DNA of 52,761 nt from Clostridium sp. MSJ-8 (GCF_018918325.1 NZ_JAHLQH010000054.1:1-52761), one strand, 5' to 3'; positions 1 to 9,020 are shown, counted from the stretch's first letter. Notes: generated by a model from the sequence alone, not told the origin. Program-made: numbers and translations.

Positions 1-897
1 ATATAGTTTATCTACTGCTTCATTTACAGCTACTTGACTACAGCTATCTATTATAAATGCAAGCATTAATGAACAACTTCTAAATTGGAAGGTTAAAAGC
101 ACCTTTCCACTTCGTGTGCCGTGGACAGTATCCATTTCAACAACTTGTACACCGGGATTTTCTTCAATATATTTTACAAAATCATTGAAGGTTCTATTTA
201 CTTTATCTGTTGCATTTTTAATTGTAAAAAATGAAGTTTTTTTTCTTGACTTATATTTTACTTTCCTTGGTAAATCAATATTTCTAGCTGTAAAAACATT
301 TTTGTCAAAATAATAATATAATGTTCTTTCAGAACAATTAAGTTCATGTTTATGATGTGTAAAAATATGAGATATTGATTGTCCTTTAAATATAAGTGGG
401 GAAATAATATCATCTATTTTCTTTAAATCTCTAGATGTTATGTTAAGTCCTTCTCTTGATGATACAAGGATTTCTTTATATTTTGATTCTGCAACTTTGG
501 CCTTATAATAACTCTTTTCTGCCGTACACGTAGTGACTTTGTTACATCCGTTACAAACGTATGGATAGCGGCTAAGCTTAGAACATTGCTGGATAGAATA
601 ATCTTTACATACTCTATAGCAATTTACAAAGGTACATTTTTTACATTGTTTACTGCAGTTGTTGTTACATAGATTCATTTTAGTACAATTTTTTCGGTGC
701 ATACACGGCTTAATATCGTGTTCCTTGCGTTTGCTTGTTTTCAAGAACCTATTTCTCTTAATTTCTTTAGAAACAGTTGTTGGATCTTTTCCAACTCTTT
801 CAGCAATTTCTTTTAATGCATAATTTTCATCAAGTCCATATTCTATAATAAGTCTATCCTCGATTCTAAGATGTTTTCCTTTGCATAAATTTGACAT
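1..897 (-). CDS. IS30-family transposase, 3' end cut off by the window edge
   Basis: The minus strand is open from an ATG at 897 to base 1 (299 codons, no stop), so the C-terminal part lies outside the window. AGGAGGAG stands just upstream of the start. The N-terminus is a helix-turn-helix of the IS30 type (ALKEIAERVGKDPTTVSKEI, residues about 28-47). A Cys-rich block follows (CSKQCKKC, then YVCNGC), typical of the zinc-binding IS30 subgroup in Firmicutes. The segment VVEMDTVHG carries what should be the first catalytic Asp of the DDE domain; the other two acidic residues are beyond the edge. The gene is AT-rich, unlike the hydrolase and transporter genes to its right. Whether the element is complete cannot be judged here. 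Confidence 0.88.
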   Translation of the reverse strand, partial: MSNLCKGKHLRIEDRLIIEYGLDENYALKEIAERVGKDPTTVSKEIKRNRFLKTSKRKEHDIKPCMHRKNCTKMNLCNNNCSKQCKKCTFVNCYRVCKDYSIQQCSKLSRYPYVCNGCNKVTTCTAEKSYYKAKVAESKYKEILVSSREGLNITSRDLKKIDDIISPLIFKGQSISHIFTHHKHELNCSERTLYYYFDKNVFTARNIDLPRKVKYKSRKKTSFFTIKNATDKVNRTFNDFVKYIEENPGVQVVEMDTVHGTRSGKVLLTFQFRSCSLMLAFIIDSCSQVAVNEAVDKLY

Positions 898-965
898 AAT
901 TACTCCTCCTAACATGTTTAGGACAAATATCAAATTAATTATATCAAACTCTTTGCAGGACTAAC

Positions 966-989
966 TTCCGTTTTGATTAAAAAACGGAA
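966..989. repeat. Inverted repeat near the IS30 end
   Basis: Perfect 9-bp arms (TTCCGTTTT and AAAACGGAA) are separated by 6 nt, about 70 bp upstream of the IS30 transposase start. It may be part of the element's terminal region or a hairpin that blocks read-through transcription into the transposase. The other end of the element is not visible, so a terminal inverted repeat cannot be confirmed. Confidence 0.35.
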
Positions 990-1070
990 CTTACTTTTTC
1001 AATTTACAAAAAAGATAATTTGACACTCCAACGGGTATCATACAATCATAACGGGTGGTTTGCACTGAAT

Positions 1071-1170
1071 CTATAAGGCTTTGTTACTGTCCGTGCTTCT
1101 CGCACGTTGAATGGTCTGCTGACCACAAAACCTTTACTGGTTGCACCTAAAGGTGCTTCATTTTTTGCCT
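1071..1170 (+). other. Array of four consecutive hairpins ending in a terminator
   Basis: Four small stems follow one another: CGTGC/GCACG (1092-1106), TGGTC/GACCA (1112-1125), AACC/GGTT (1129-1142) and GCACC/GGTGC (1143-1156). The last is followed by a T-rich run, so it can act as an intrinsic terminator for plus-strand transcription. There is no ORF here. The spacing suggests a short structured transcript or a protein-binding region left from a mobile element. It matches no RNA family I recognise. Confidence 0.4.
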
Positions 1171-1216
1171 TGTTATAGCAGAAGGATATAAACTATCCAA
1201 AAGTAATGCAAGGCAT

Positions 1217-1711
1217 ATGATTCGTAAAGTAGTTAAAAATAATAATTTAAATATAAATAAGTATTCTCCTGTTATTAACAGTATAAAAACACCTAGTGGT
1301 GCGATTAATAATGAATATATCTATTTAAAAAGAAGCTATATTTTTAAACATTTATGGATGGATGTAGAGTTGTCAGAAACAGAAAAGGACCATATATATC
1401 ATAATTATCCTCCAATATTCACATTAAAAAAATGCATTATTGAATTTCGAGAAATATTTAAAACCAAAAACTTAGCATTATTGTACATATTTATAGATAA
1501 ATATAGAAATTCGGATATATCAGAAATAGCTTCATTTACAAATGGATCATTAAAGGATATTGAAGCAATTGAGAATGCAGTTTCTAATGATTTAAGCAAT
1601 GGACTTGTCGAAGGAACTAATAGCAAATTAAAAATGATAAAAAGAACTATGTATGGAAGATATAGTCAGAAACTTCTGGCAGCAAAATTAATATTGCATC
1701 CTAACGGATAA
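1217..1711 (+). pseudogene. ISL3-type transposase remnant (C-terminal part)
   Basis: The 164-codon frame ends with NGLVEGTNSKLKMIKR then TMYGR, the conserved C-terminal signature of ISL3-family DDE transposases, around the catalytic Glu. Complete members exceed 400 residues, so only the last third remains and the N-terminal zinc finger and first catalytic Asp residues are missing. The ATG at 1217 has no convincing ribosome site and is simply the first Met left in frame. The remnant sits between a hairpin array and the first copy of a 195-bp repeat, fitting a region reshaped by repeated insertion and deletion. Confidence 0.72.
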
Positions 1712-1744
1712 ATGCAGAAAAACACTTTGATGTTGATATGCACA

Positions 1745-1942
1745 AGCCCTTGCTAATTTCTTTACAAATTCAATTTTTCTTTTCGTAGCAAAGCTACTAT
1801 GTCAGAGGAAAGCATGACAGATAATAATCCAATACGATATGTCATAACACATCTATATGGGCCAAGGCTGTTGCCTTGGCCGGACTATGGTGCTTCGCAC
1901 CTTTTTTATACCCATATAATTATTCTATCATCCCTATAAGCT
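1745..1942 (+). repeat. Copy 1 of a ~195-bp structured direct repeat
   Basis: Aligns over its whole length, with scattered differences, to 11279-11478 in the same orientation. It holds several hairpins: GTAGC/GCTAC, a TGTCA/TGACA stem, GGCCAAGGC/GCCTTGGCC with a 4-nt loop, and GGTGC-TTC-GCACC followed by six T, which is a textbook intrinsic terminator for plus-strand transcription. No ORF crosses it. It ends just before the alpha/beta hydrolase gene. Such sequences could be a conserved leader, an origin-of-transfer region or a small RNA of a conjugative element; the sequence does not decide. Confidence 0.75.
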
Positions 1943-1950
1943 GGAATTTG

Positions 1951-2694
1951 TCACTTAGATATATATTTCTCTATTTTCTGAACATACTCGGAAGCATGAT
2001 TCAAACTTAAATCCCCATGATAATACCCAGGCAGCATTTCCAATGTGGAGCTTGGGATTTTTTCACATAAAAGTTTGGCAGATTTTTTCATAATTCCCGA
2101 CTCCTTGCTTCCTACCAATATAAGAACGCTAGCTTGCGATTCTTTTAGATCTTCTTTGGGTTTATAATTAGAATTGGCTTTTAAAAATGAGATCATATTT
2201 TCTTTTGTGATCGCTGCGCTGTCTCGATAGTAGTCTTCAAAAAGGCTATTCTTGATATGCAATGATTTAAACTGTAGTTGAGCAAACCAACGCTTCTTTA
2301 TCAGAACATAACATATTGAAAAAACTGGTTGAATCAGTGCATATGTCACCTTTATTGGCAGGACAAGCGCACTTTCGATGATTGCATACTTGCAGATATC
2401 CTTTCTCTTTGCTAGTATGTCTGTGAGAATCTGCCCTCCAAGAGAAAGTCCACAAATCATAAAAACCTTTCCATTGAGATTCTGGTCTATATAAGCGATA
2501 ATCTCGTCCCCATTATTCTCGATTGTAGTAAAATTCTTGTCACTTCCGCTATGTCCATCAAGAATCGGAATGATGATATGATATCTGTCTTGGAGCTGTT
2601 CTGCCTCCTCGGAATAATTCCAAGGAGCCAATCCGCCGCCATGCAAAAGCATAATTGTCTTATTTTGTTTTAGTCCATATTCAACATACTTCAC
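1951..2694 (-). CDS. Alpha/beta-fold hydrolase
   Basis: 247 residues, the usual size for a single-domain alpha/beta hydrolase. LLHGGG near residue 16 provides the oxyanion-hole region, GLSLGG is the nucleophile elbow (Ser) in the middle of the protein, and His in GYYHGDLSL near the C-terminus should complete the catalytic triad. No signal peptide is seen, so it is probably cytoplasmic. The substrate cannot be inferred; the family includes esterases, peptidases and lactonases. It lies directly after repeat copy 1 and is transcribed toward it, with no operon partner. Base composition is richer in G+C than the clostridial chromosome to the right, which fits horizontal transfer. Confidence 0.8.
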   Translation of the reverse strand: MKYVEYGLKQNKTIMLLHGGGLAPWNYSEEAEQLQDRYHIIIPILDGHSGSDKNFTTIENNGDEIIAYIDQNLNGKVFMICGLSLGGQILTDILAKRKDICKYAIIESALVLPIKVTYALIQPVFSICYVLIKKRWFAQLQFKSLHIKNSLFEDYYRDSAAITKENMISFLKANSNYKPKEDLKESQASVLILVGSKESGIMKKSAKLLCEKIPSSTLEMLPGYYHGDLSLNHASEYVQKIEKYISK

Positions 2695-3005
2695 TATACT
2701 ATCTCCACAAATTTCGATTGAGATTTCACCTGTTTTAAGAGATTTAATAACTGTTATATTTTGTTATTAAATTCTCCGCAAACCCTTGAAAACACTGGAT
2801 TTGTCGCAGGTGATCTTTTCCTTATTTTTTCCCTTGTGTTATATCGTCCCATCAGTGTTTATGAACTCTGATAAGGGCAAATACAAGGGCAAAAAAATTA
2901 TATAAAACAGTATAACATAAAATAAAAGTGACATGGTGGACTGATTGAAATGCTTCTTAATTTTTGCTACTAATGATTGATTAAATGATAAGGAGATGGG
3001 ATACG
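2695..3005. other. Intergenic stretch with no recognisable gene
   Basis: About 310 bp between the hydrolase and the small DUF6061-like gene, which diverge from here. Promoters for both should be inside it. I see no complete gene, no strong palindrome and no RNA motif. The minus-strand reading frame over the right part is antisense to the small gene and has no supporting features. Confidence 0.4.
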
Positions 3006-3242
3006 ATGAGAACAATATTTGCAGAATACAATCCACAACGAAACAGCATTGACATTTATACAAATGTTGGCTATATGCTTCGCATTGACTGCTGGGAAGC
3101 CGAAAAGGATTTAAAAACCACACCCGGATCAGACTGTGCATTGACTTCACTTGCAGTCGATGAACCACTTGAATATGCGAGATTATATCTTGAGGGCAAT
3201 TTACAGATGTGGGTAGATACAGAAGATTCATTAGAGTTATAA
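3006..3242 (+). CDS. Small DUF6061-like protein
   Basis: 78 residues, acidic, beginning MRTIFAEYNPQRNSIDIYTN and ending near LYLEGNLQMW. I recognise this as the small DUF6061-type family common in gut Firmicutes and their mobile elements; its function is unknown. The start at 3006 is chosen because AAGGAG at 2990-2995 lies 10 nt upstream. The earlier ATG at 2985 would place the ribosome site inside the gene. No signal peptide or membrane segment is visible. It stands alone, convergent with the FtsX-type permease. Confidence 0.65.
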   Translation: MRTIFAEYNPQRNSIDIYTNVGYMLRIDCWEAEKDLKTTPGSDCALTSLAVDEPLEYARLYLEGNLQMWVDTEDSLEL

Positions 3243-3370
3243 AATGCAAGCAGCCTGTATGCTTCATTACACACAAGCTGCTTAATCAAATTTATTATAA
3301 TTGATGAAAAATCGGTTGCATTTTGTCAAAAGTACAAAACTTTTTGAAACCAAGTGCTTTTAATTCCTGT

Positions 3371-3400
3371 TATGATACTGAGGATATCCCAGCAATACTT
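3371..3400. repeat. 30-bp remnant of the DUF6040-like gene
   Basis: Matches 10661-10690 at 29 of 30 positions. The second copy lies inside the DUF6040-like membrane-protein gene, where it encodes YCWDILSII on the minus strand. Here it is outside any gene and ends one base from the stop codon of the permease. Flanking sequences do not match. It looks like a recombination scar. Confidence 0.75.
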
Positions 3401-3401
3401 G

Positions 3402-5846
3402 CTATCCCTGATACCTTATTCTTTCTACCAGCGTTTCCTTTTTCAGATTACTGCTTAAAACGCAGGAAAGCACAATCTGCAAAAGGCTGACCAGCAAAAT
3501 CATAGCAAGAATTGGTGTAATTGGAACATGATAGACATTCATTCCAAATATTCCATTATGTTTTGCATAGGAAAAAAGTGCATAGCCGAGCGGCAGACCA
3601 ATGATCAAAGCTACGCATATGGTGCCAACCGTAAAAATCAGTCCCTGTAACTGCAGACATAAATTTAATTGTTTATTTGTCATACCCACAGCCTGTAATA
3701 CACCATATTCCTGCTTTTTTGTCGTAATATTCATGATCATGGTGTTTGCCATATTCATAAAACCGATGAGTCCTACAACCGCCATAAACAGATAACAGCC
3801 AAGCTTCATCATGCGGGCTGCTAATTCTGCAGATTGTAACTGTGCATGATAGGTATCCATTTTTATATGCGAAGCATTCGAAATCAAAGTATTCAGACTC
3901 TGTTCCACAGATGCAACATCTTTTTTATCACAGTCCACCCACAGATATCCATAGGCTGTTCCCCTCGGATTCATGGAACGGTATACACCTTCCGGAATGA
4001 CAAGATAAGTGTCCGCACTTACAAAGGATCCTGCAATCTTTCCCCGATAGGTATAGGTTCCACTTCCATTCTCAAAGTCAAATGCAATGGATTCTCCCGG
4101 AGCATATCCATCTTGTTCCATCCACGTCGACCAGCCAAAGAAAATATCACCATTCTTTATCGCCTGATCATAGTCCATAGAGCCAATATCCCCGTCCTGG
4201 CGCATAAAATCAAAATCCTTTTTACTCACAATATCAGCCGGAAATCTTGTTCCGTTCAGATTTACAGAGACAATCTCTCTCGTCATGACATCTGTCACTC
4301 CCGGAATGCTTTTGATTTCTTCAATCAGCGAATCATTCAATGGATTGTCCGTCAGAATCGTATCCAGATTATTCTCCGGATATCTTTCATCATACTCAGC
4401 AGAATAGTCAAGCTGCAGTTCGAATTGTCCATGATTAACGGAAAGACGTGCTTCATGCTCCGTGTCAATATTTCCCACATAATTAGAGATAATCACAAAC
4501 AATGTGCAGGAAAGCCCCATTGTGAGGATGGTACCAATGGTTCTTTTTGGATTACCCGTCACATTTGCCATTGCCATAGAAAACACAGTGACATTTTTTC
4601 TGCCATTTCGTTTTCCTCTCTTTTGTGTTTCTGCATTTTCTAAATACCGTGTTGCTTCGATAGGTGAAATCCGTGAAACAATTTTCATTGGTTTACGCAG
4701 CGCCAAAGCAACGGTAAAAAATGACACGAAAATACATAGAAGCATAACAGGCAGGGAAAACAGAGGCACCTGCTGATTTTGATCTCCCATAAATCCAGTT
4801 CCGGTTGATACAAGGTTTCCCTGTTCTACCAGCCAGTTAAAACCGCATTTTGCAATCAGAAAGCCAAAAAGCAATCCAACCGGTATTGAAAAAATTGTCA
4901 AAAAAATGCCCTCTCTGAAGATCAGTTGTTTCATCTGCTTTTTTGTCGCTCCCAGAGCCTTGATTTTTCCATACTCCTGTATCTTGTTGACAATACCGAC
5001 CTGAAAAATATTATAAATGACCACAACAGAGAAAAGTACAATTGCAAGAATCAAAACCCCGCATACCGCAATCATTTCATAACTCGGCTGCAAGACCCAT
5101 TGCAAATAGAGATCATTGACTATAACGTTTTTTTCTTCGATCCCACAAGCTGCTGCAATCTGCTTTATAACCGAATCAATATTATTCATAGATACATTTG
5201 CAGAATCATTTAAAGTAAAATAAATATTATACTGTCTGTCATTCTCTGCGACGTGCTCATCATAAAACTCCTGTGACCCGAAAGCAACATAAGATGCCTC
5301 GATGGTATACTCATCCCGATCATATAGGATTCCGCTGACAACAAATTCTTCCGGCTTATATTCTGACTGCATCCCTGCGCGGTAATCCAGTGTAACCGTA
5401 TCTCCGATCTTTACATCACCATACCCCATTGCACGAAAAAATGCTCTTCCTGCGGCAATTTCCTGCATTTTTTCCGGATACTTTCCTTCCTTCAACTCAT
5501 ATTCCTTATTATAGGGAAGCATTTTTCTTGCAGTCTCATCCATGCAGACAAACCCGCCTTTTTCATTGCCTTTTATGATACCTTCGGTGCACATAGTGCC
5601 TGTAGCATCTATTTCCGCACGGCGGTTTACTTCTTTTAACTGCGATCCGTCTGCGGAAACAAACAGACCATAATTGCTTCCATATGATCCTGCCGCCTGA
5701 CTTTTCTGTAAATGAATTACCCCATTTCCCACAGTACTGATGATAACAAGCAGCATCGTGGCCAGACAGATTGCCATCATGATCAGTATACTTCTTGTCC
5801 TGTTCTTTTTGTCATTGCTATATGCAATCCTGCTTATTGTCTTCAT
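3402..5846 (-). CDS. FtsX-type ABC transporter permease, two-domain
   Basis: 814 residues. One N-terminal membrane segment (about 17-40) is followed by an extracytoplasmic domain of about 220 residues, a three-helix FtsX block (about 255-385), a fourth segment near 430 and a second extracytoplasmic domain, then a closing three-helix FtsX block. This duplicated FtsX layout belongs to macrolide/peptide-type exporters and lipoprotein-release-like machines. The start codon overlaps the stop of the ABC ATPase gene (ATGA, 5843-5846), so the two are co-translated and should form one complex. The adjacent two-component genes suggest that the transporter answers cell-envelope stress such as antimicrobial peptides, as in Bce/Cpr-type modules; this is inference. 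Confidence 0.85.
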   Translation of the reverse strand: MKTISRIAYSNDKKNRTRSILIMMAICLATMLLVIISTVGNGVIHLQKSQAAGSYGSNYGLFVSADGSQLKEVNRRAEIDATGTMCTEGIIKGNEKGGFVCMDETARKMLPYNKEYELKEGKYPEKMQEIAAGRAFFRAMGYGDVKIGDTVTLDYRAGMQSEYKPEEFVVSGILYDRDEYTIEASYVAFGSQEFYDEHVAENDRQYNIYFTLNDSANVSMNNIDSVIKQIAAACGIEEKNVIVNDLYLQWVLQPSYEMIAVCGVLILAIVLFSVVVIYNIFQVGIVNKIQEYGKIKALGATKKQMKQLIFREGIFLTIFSIPVGLLFGFLIAKCGFNWLVEQGNLVSTGTGFMGDQNQQVPLFSLPVMLLCIFVSFFTVALALRKPMKIVSRISPIEATRYLENAETQKRGKRNGRKNVTVFSMAMANVTGNPKRTIGTILTMGLSCTLFVIISNYVGNIDTEHEARLSVNHGQFELQLDYSAEYDERYPENNLDTILTDNPLNDSLIEEIKSIPGVTDVMTREIVSVNLNGTRFPADIVSKKDFDFMRQDGDIGSMDYDQAIKNGDIFFGWSTWMEQDGYAPGESIAFDFENGSGTYTYRGKIAGSFVSADTYLVIPEGVYRSMNPRGTAYGYLWVDCDKKDVASVEQSLNTLISNASHIKMDTYHAQLQSAELAARMMKLGCYLFMAVVGLIGFMNMANTMIMNITTKKQEYGVLQAVGMTNKQLNLCLQLQGLIFTVGTICVALIIGLPLGYALFSYAKHNGIFGMNVYHVPITPILAMILLVSLLQIVLSCVLSSNLKKETLVERIRYQG

Positions 5847-6517
5847 CTGAAATCCACCACCTGTCCATCCTCAATTACCAGAATACGGTCAGCGACCTGT
5901 GCAATTTCGTCATCATGGGTAATCATTACAATTGTCTGTCCATATTTTTTTGCTGTCATCTTAAGCAGAGCGATCACCTCATCACTGGTCTTAGAATCAA
6001 GATTTCCTGTCGGCTCATCCGCAAATATAATTTCCGGACGATTCACCAGTGCTCTTGCAATCGCTACTCTCTGCTGCTGTCCTCCGGATAACTGATTTGG
6101 CAGATTATAAATCCGGTTTTCAATCCCCAGAGTTGCAATAATATCATTTACATACGCTTCATCCACTTTTCTTCCATCCAGCCCCAGTGGCAGTACAATA
6201 TTTTCCCAGACATTAACAGATGAAACCAGATTAAATGCCTGAAAAACAAATCCGATTTTTCTTCTGCGGAAAACAGCAAGGGCATCTTCCTTCATCCTGT
6301 ATAAATCTTTCCCTGCTAAAGTAACACTGCCTTTTGTCGGGGTGTCTAGCCCTCCAAGCATATGAAGTAATGTACTTTTACCGGAACCTGACTTTCCAAC
6401 AATTGCGACAAATTCTCCCTGCTCAATCTGAATGTCCACCTGATTGACCGCTTTGACCTGATTCTCACCTGCGCCATAAAACTTACAAAGCTGCTTGGTT
6501 TCTAATATCACACTCAT
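5843..6517 (-). CDS. ABC transporter ATP-binding protein (LolD/MacB-like)
   Basis: 224 residues. Walker A GKSGSGKST (41-49), Q-loop in VFQAFN, signature LSGGQQQR (143-150), Walker B IIFADEPTGNLD (from 163) and the switch His in ITHDDE are all intact. The PTGNLD ending is characteristic of ATPases that pair with FtsX-type permeases. Start: AAGGAGG lies 6 nt before the ATG at 6517; an in-frame TTG at 6535 would put that ribosome site inside the gene, so it is rejected. The ATPase powers the downstream permease with which it overlaps. Confidence 0.92.
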   Translation of the reverse strand: MSVILETKQLCKFYGAGENQVKAVNQVDIQIEQGEFVAIVGKSGSGKSTLLHMLGGLDTPTKGSVTLAGKDLYRMKEDALAVFRRRKIGFVFQAFNLVSSVNVWENIVLPLGLDGRKVDEAYVNDIIATLGIENRIYNLPNQLSGGQQQRVAIARALVNRPEIIFADEPTGNLDSKTSDEVIALLKMTAKKYGQTIVMITHDDEIAQVADRILVIEDGQVVDFR

Positions 6518-6640
6518 GTGTTGCCTCCTTTTCAATTCTGTAAAGCGTACCTTTTCAGCACACTTTCTTTGCCTGTTTATATATCATTTTTCAACCTACA
6601 TGCTGATTGTAGCAATATAATCTTTCATTTCACTTTCAAA

Positions 6641-6684
6641 AAGTGGGCAGAAGTCTTACAGAATTGTAAGATTTCTGCCCACTT
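6641..6684 (-). terminator. 19-bp hairpin between histidine kinase and ABC genes
   Basis: Arms 6641-6659 and 6666-6684 pair over 19 bp with one G-U, around a 6-nt loop. On the minus strand the stem is followed by a run of T, so it can end transcription of the regulator-kinase genes before the ABC genes. This would make the ABC pair a separate unit with its own promoter between about 6520 and 6640, probably the target of the response regulator. Confidence 0.75.
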
Positions 6685-6689
6685 AAAAT

Positions 6690-7934
6690 TTAACCAACAT
6701 ATGGTAATTGAATCACAAACATGCTTCCTTTTTTCTTTTTGCCGGAAGTTACCGTGATCGTACCTCCGTGTTTTTCGATAATTTCTCTCGATAGAAAAAG
6801 TCCGATTCCTGTACCACTCTTTTCCATGACCTCCCTGGAACCTCCTCTGTAAAATCGTTGAAAAATTTTGTGATACTCATTCTGCGGAATACCGATTCCC
6901 TGATCCTCAATTTCCATTCTTACAAGATCGTTTCTTTTTTGTAACCGGATAAATATTTTTGAACCACCCGGACTGTACTTGACCGCATTATCCAGAACGT
7001 TGATAAAAGCTTCACCAAGCCACCTTTTATCCTGCACAACCATGCATGTTTCCAGCTCTTTTGCATAGTCAAAAACGAATTCAATTTCTTTCTCATCCGC
7101 TTTTGGATAAGTACGGTTCACAGCAGATATGACAGTATCCATAAGCGGAAGTTTTTTCTTATTAATCTGAATCAGTCCGGTTTCCATCTTGGATATTTCA
7201 AGAAGCGACTGCAATAATGTCTCCAGTCCATCCAGAGCACTCCGACAACGAATACGAAACTCCTCCTGTTCTGTGGCACTTAAGTCATTCTGCATCAGCA
7301 CACTAAAACATGTATCCAAAGCTGCAACCGGTGTCTTTAACTGGTGAGAGATATCAGAAACCATTTCTTTCGTGCTCTCTTTTTCTTCCCGTGCTTCTTC
7401 CTTTAGCAACTGAATATGATGTCCGATTGCTTCAAGCTGGTCATTCAATTTTTCCAGTTCAGCGTGATTTTCCGTTTTCAGTAAATCATCAAATTTATTT
7501 TCACGGAATCTGATCAGAATTTCTTCTAACTGGTCTAAAATTTTCTGATGACACGCATCTTCTGTCTTCTTCCAATAAAATAAAATAATCAAAAGAAGCA
7601 CGCATATCACAGTGCTTACAGCACCGGTCACCATAACCTGATGCCGGAATTGCGAATAAAACACATTCCCTTTATTTCCCCAGTATCCATATTGCTCCAA
7701 TAATCGCCTTCCCTGTTCGTTGGTTTCAATATCCTTATCCTTAAGCAATTCCGAAACAGCATCCAGCCCGGAAAATTTTTCCTTTGCTGCAATTTCTGTC
7801 ATAAGATTCATTTTATATTTATAATCTTCATAAAACACATACGTGGTAAAGCAATTTAATATTGCAAACAATAATATGACAGGTAATACCAAGGAGAGCA
7901 CTACTGTAATCTTCTTGCGATATCTCTTTGTCAC
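6690..7934 (-). CDS. Sensor histidine kinase
   Basis: 414 residues from a GTG at 7934. AGGAGG lies 7 nt upstream and the start overlaps the response-regulator stop as GTGA, so I prefer it to the in-frame ATG at 7955. Two membrane segments (about 9-31 and 101-121) bracket an extracytoplasmic loop of about 70 residues. The phospho-acceptor His is in SDISHQLKTPVAAL (about 197). The ATPase domain has the N-box LDNAVKYS, G1 DQGIGIP and G2 GTGIGLFLSREI. It should phosphorylate the upstream regulator. The loop is larger than in the loop-less BceS-type kinases, so the protein may sense its ligand directly. Confidence 0.9.
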   Translation of the reverse strand: MTKRYRKKITVVLSLVLPVILLFAILNCFTTYVFYEDYKYKMNLMTEIAAKEKFSGLDAVSELLKDKDIETNEQGRRLLEQYGYWGNKGNVFYSQFRHQVMVTGAVSTVICVLLLIILFYWKKTEDACHQKILDQLEEILIRFRENKFDDLLKTENHAELEKLNDQLEAIGHHIQLLKEEAREEKESTKEMVSDISHQLKTPVAALDTCFSVLMQNDLSATEQEEFRIRCRSALDGLETLLQSLLEISKMETGLIQINKKKLPLMDTVISAVNRTYPKADEKEIEFVFDYAKELETCMVVQDKRWLGEAFINVLDNAVKYSPGGSKIFIRLQKRNDLVRMEIEDQGIGIPQNEYHKIFQRFYRGGSREVMEKSGTGIGLFLSREIIEKHGGTITVTSGKKKKGSMFVIQLPYVG

Positions 7935-8620
7935 TGCCTTACCTCCTGATTCCATATATACCCAAGACCTCTGATATTCTTTATATAGACTGGTGCAGCC
8001 GGATTGTCTTCGATTTTCTCACGGAGTCTTCTGATATTGACAGCGATTGTATTTTCATCCACAAAATCCCCTTCCAGATCAAACACATTTTCCAATATTT
8101 GTGTTTTTAAAAGAATCTGTTTCGGATTCTGAAGAAAAAAAGTCAGCATTTTCAACTCCGTTTTTGTCAAACTGATTTCACGACTCTTTATCAGGACTTT
8201 CATTTCTCCTGCGATAAATACGATATCTCCCGAAATCATCTTTCCGACTTCCGTTTTCTCCTGTCTGCGGCGGAAATGTGCTTCTATTTTCAAAAGAAGT
8301 ACCGAAAGACTAAACGGCTTTGTAATATAATCATCTGCCCCTGCTTCATATCCCATGACCTGATCCATCTCCTGATCTAGTGCTGTAAGACAAATAATGT
8401 ATGTATTATAATTGCATCTCATCCACCTTACAAATTCCAGTCCATTCCCATCCGGAAGATTCACATCACAAATGGTAACATCCACATTATGATCACTTGC
8501 AATTCTTTTCGCTTTTTTCATTGATTCTGCTGAAAAAACCTCATATCCGGATTTTTTCAGTGAGAATGTAATTCCACGATTTAAATTTTCATCATCTTCA
8601 ACCACGAGTATACCTGGCAT
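7931..8620 (-). CDS. OmpR-family response regulator
   Basis: 229 residues. Receiver domain with the acidic pair in VVEDDEN, phospho-acceptor Asp52 in CDVNLPDG, Thr79 in CLTALDQ and Lys101 in ITKPFSL. The C-terminal half (about 130-229) is a winged-helix DNA-binding domain ending IRGLGYIWN. It is first in the block and translationally coupled to the kinase by a 4-bp overlap. The likely target is the promoter of the ABC ATPase/FtsX genes immediately downstream. The G+C-richer codon use differs from the chromosome. Confidence 0.92.
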   Translation of the reverse strand: MPGILVVEDDENLNRGITFSLKKSGYEVFSAESMKKAKRIASDHNVDVTICDVNLPDGNGLEFVRWMRCNYNTYIICLTALDQEMDQVMGYEAGADDYITKPFSLSVLLLKIEAHFRRRQEKTEVGKMISGDIVFIAGEMKVLIKSREISLTKTELKMLTFFLQNPKQILLKTQILENVFDLEGDFVDENTIAVNIRRLREKIEDNPAAPVYIKNIRGLGYIWNQEVRQ

Positions 8621-8762
8621 AGCATATGCACCTCTCTTTATTAACTATATATATTTAATATCAGAGTACTGCTTCTTCAATTCTCTCATCGTTTGTATCT
8701 CCAAAAGATAAAACAATGGAACTATCGTCAACACTGTTATCCTCTGAAAGGAGTCGTCAAAT

Positions 8763-9020
8763 ATGCTTTTGCTTTTTCAATGCCGAAAGTGTGGCAAGTT
8801 CTTCTGTCGGAGCAAGCATTATACAGCGTCTGTTTCCAATATATGCTGTGTGAAAATCATAACTCCCTGCAATATAAACAGGCAAAGAATCCTGATGATT
8901 CCCTGCTTCATATTTTATAGAAATTCCGAATACGCTTGTAAGGATATTTCTTATTCCCCTTTTAACTTAATTTCTTTCATTTTAACATACTTCCATATAA
9001 TGTACAAATTGATTTCATAA
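8763..9020 (+). CDS. Possible small Cys-containing protein
   Basis: Frame of 85 codons with AAGGAG (8748-8753) 9 nt before the ATG. The N-terminus holds CRKCGKFFC and a later CC pair, which could form a zinc knuckle; the rest looks unstructured or weakly hydrophobic. It overlaps the 3' end of the convergent abiEii gene, and another frame is also open across part of the region, so it may be a decayed fragment. I do not recognise the family. Confidence 0.25.
   Translation: MLLLFQCRKCGKFFCRSKHYTASVSNICCVKIITPCNINRQRILMIPCFIFYRNSEYACKDISYSPFNLISFILTYFHIMYKLIS

Noticed and set aside
2839..3276. Minus-strand frame of 145 codons
   Set aside because: Overlaps the DUF6061-like gene on the other strand; hydrophobic run is an artefact of AT-rich sequence and no start signal is seen.
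3846..4643. Long plus-strand open frame of 265 codons
   Set aside because: It lies wholly antisense to the well-supported FtsX permease, has no ribosome site and no recognisable motif.
7935..7955. ATG at 7955 as start of the histidine kinase
   Set aside because: It would place the AGGAGG ribosome site inside the gene; the GTG at 7934 overlaps the regulator stop as GTGA with correct spacing.
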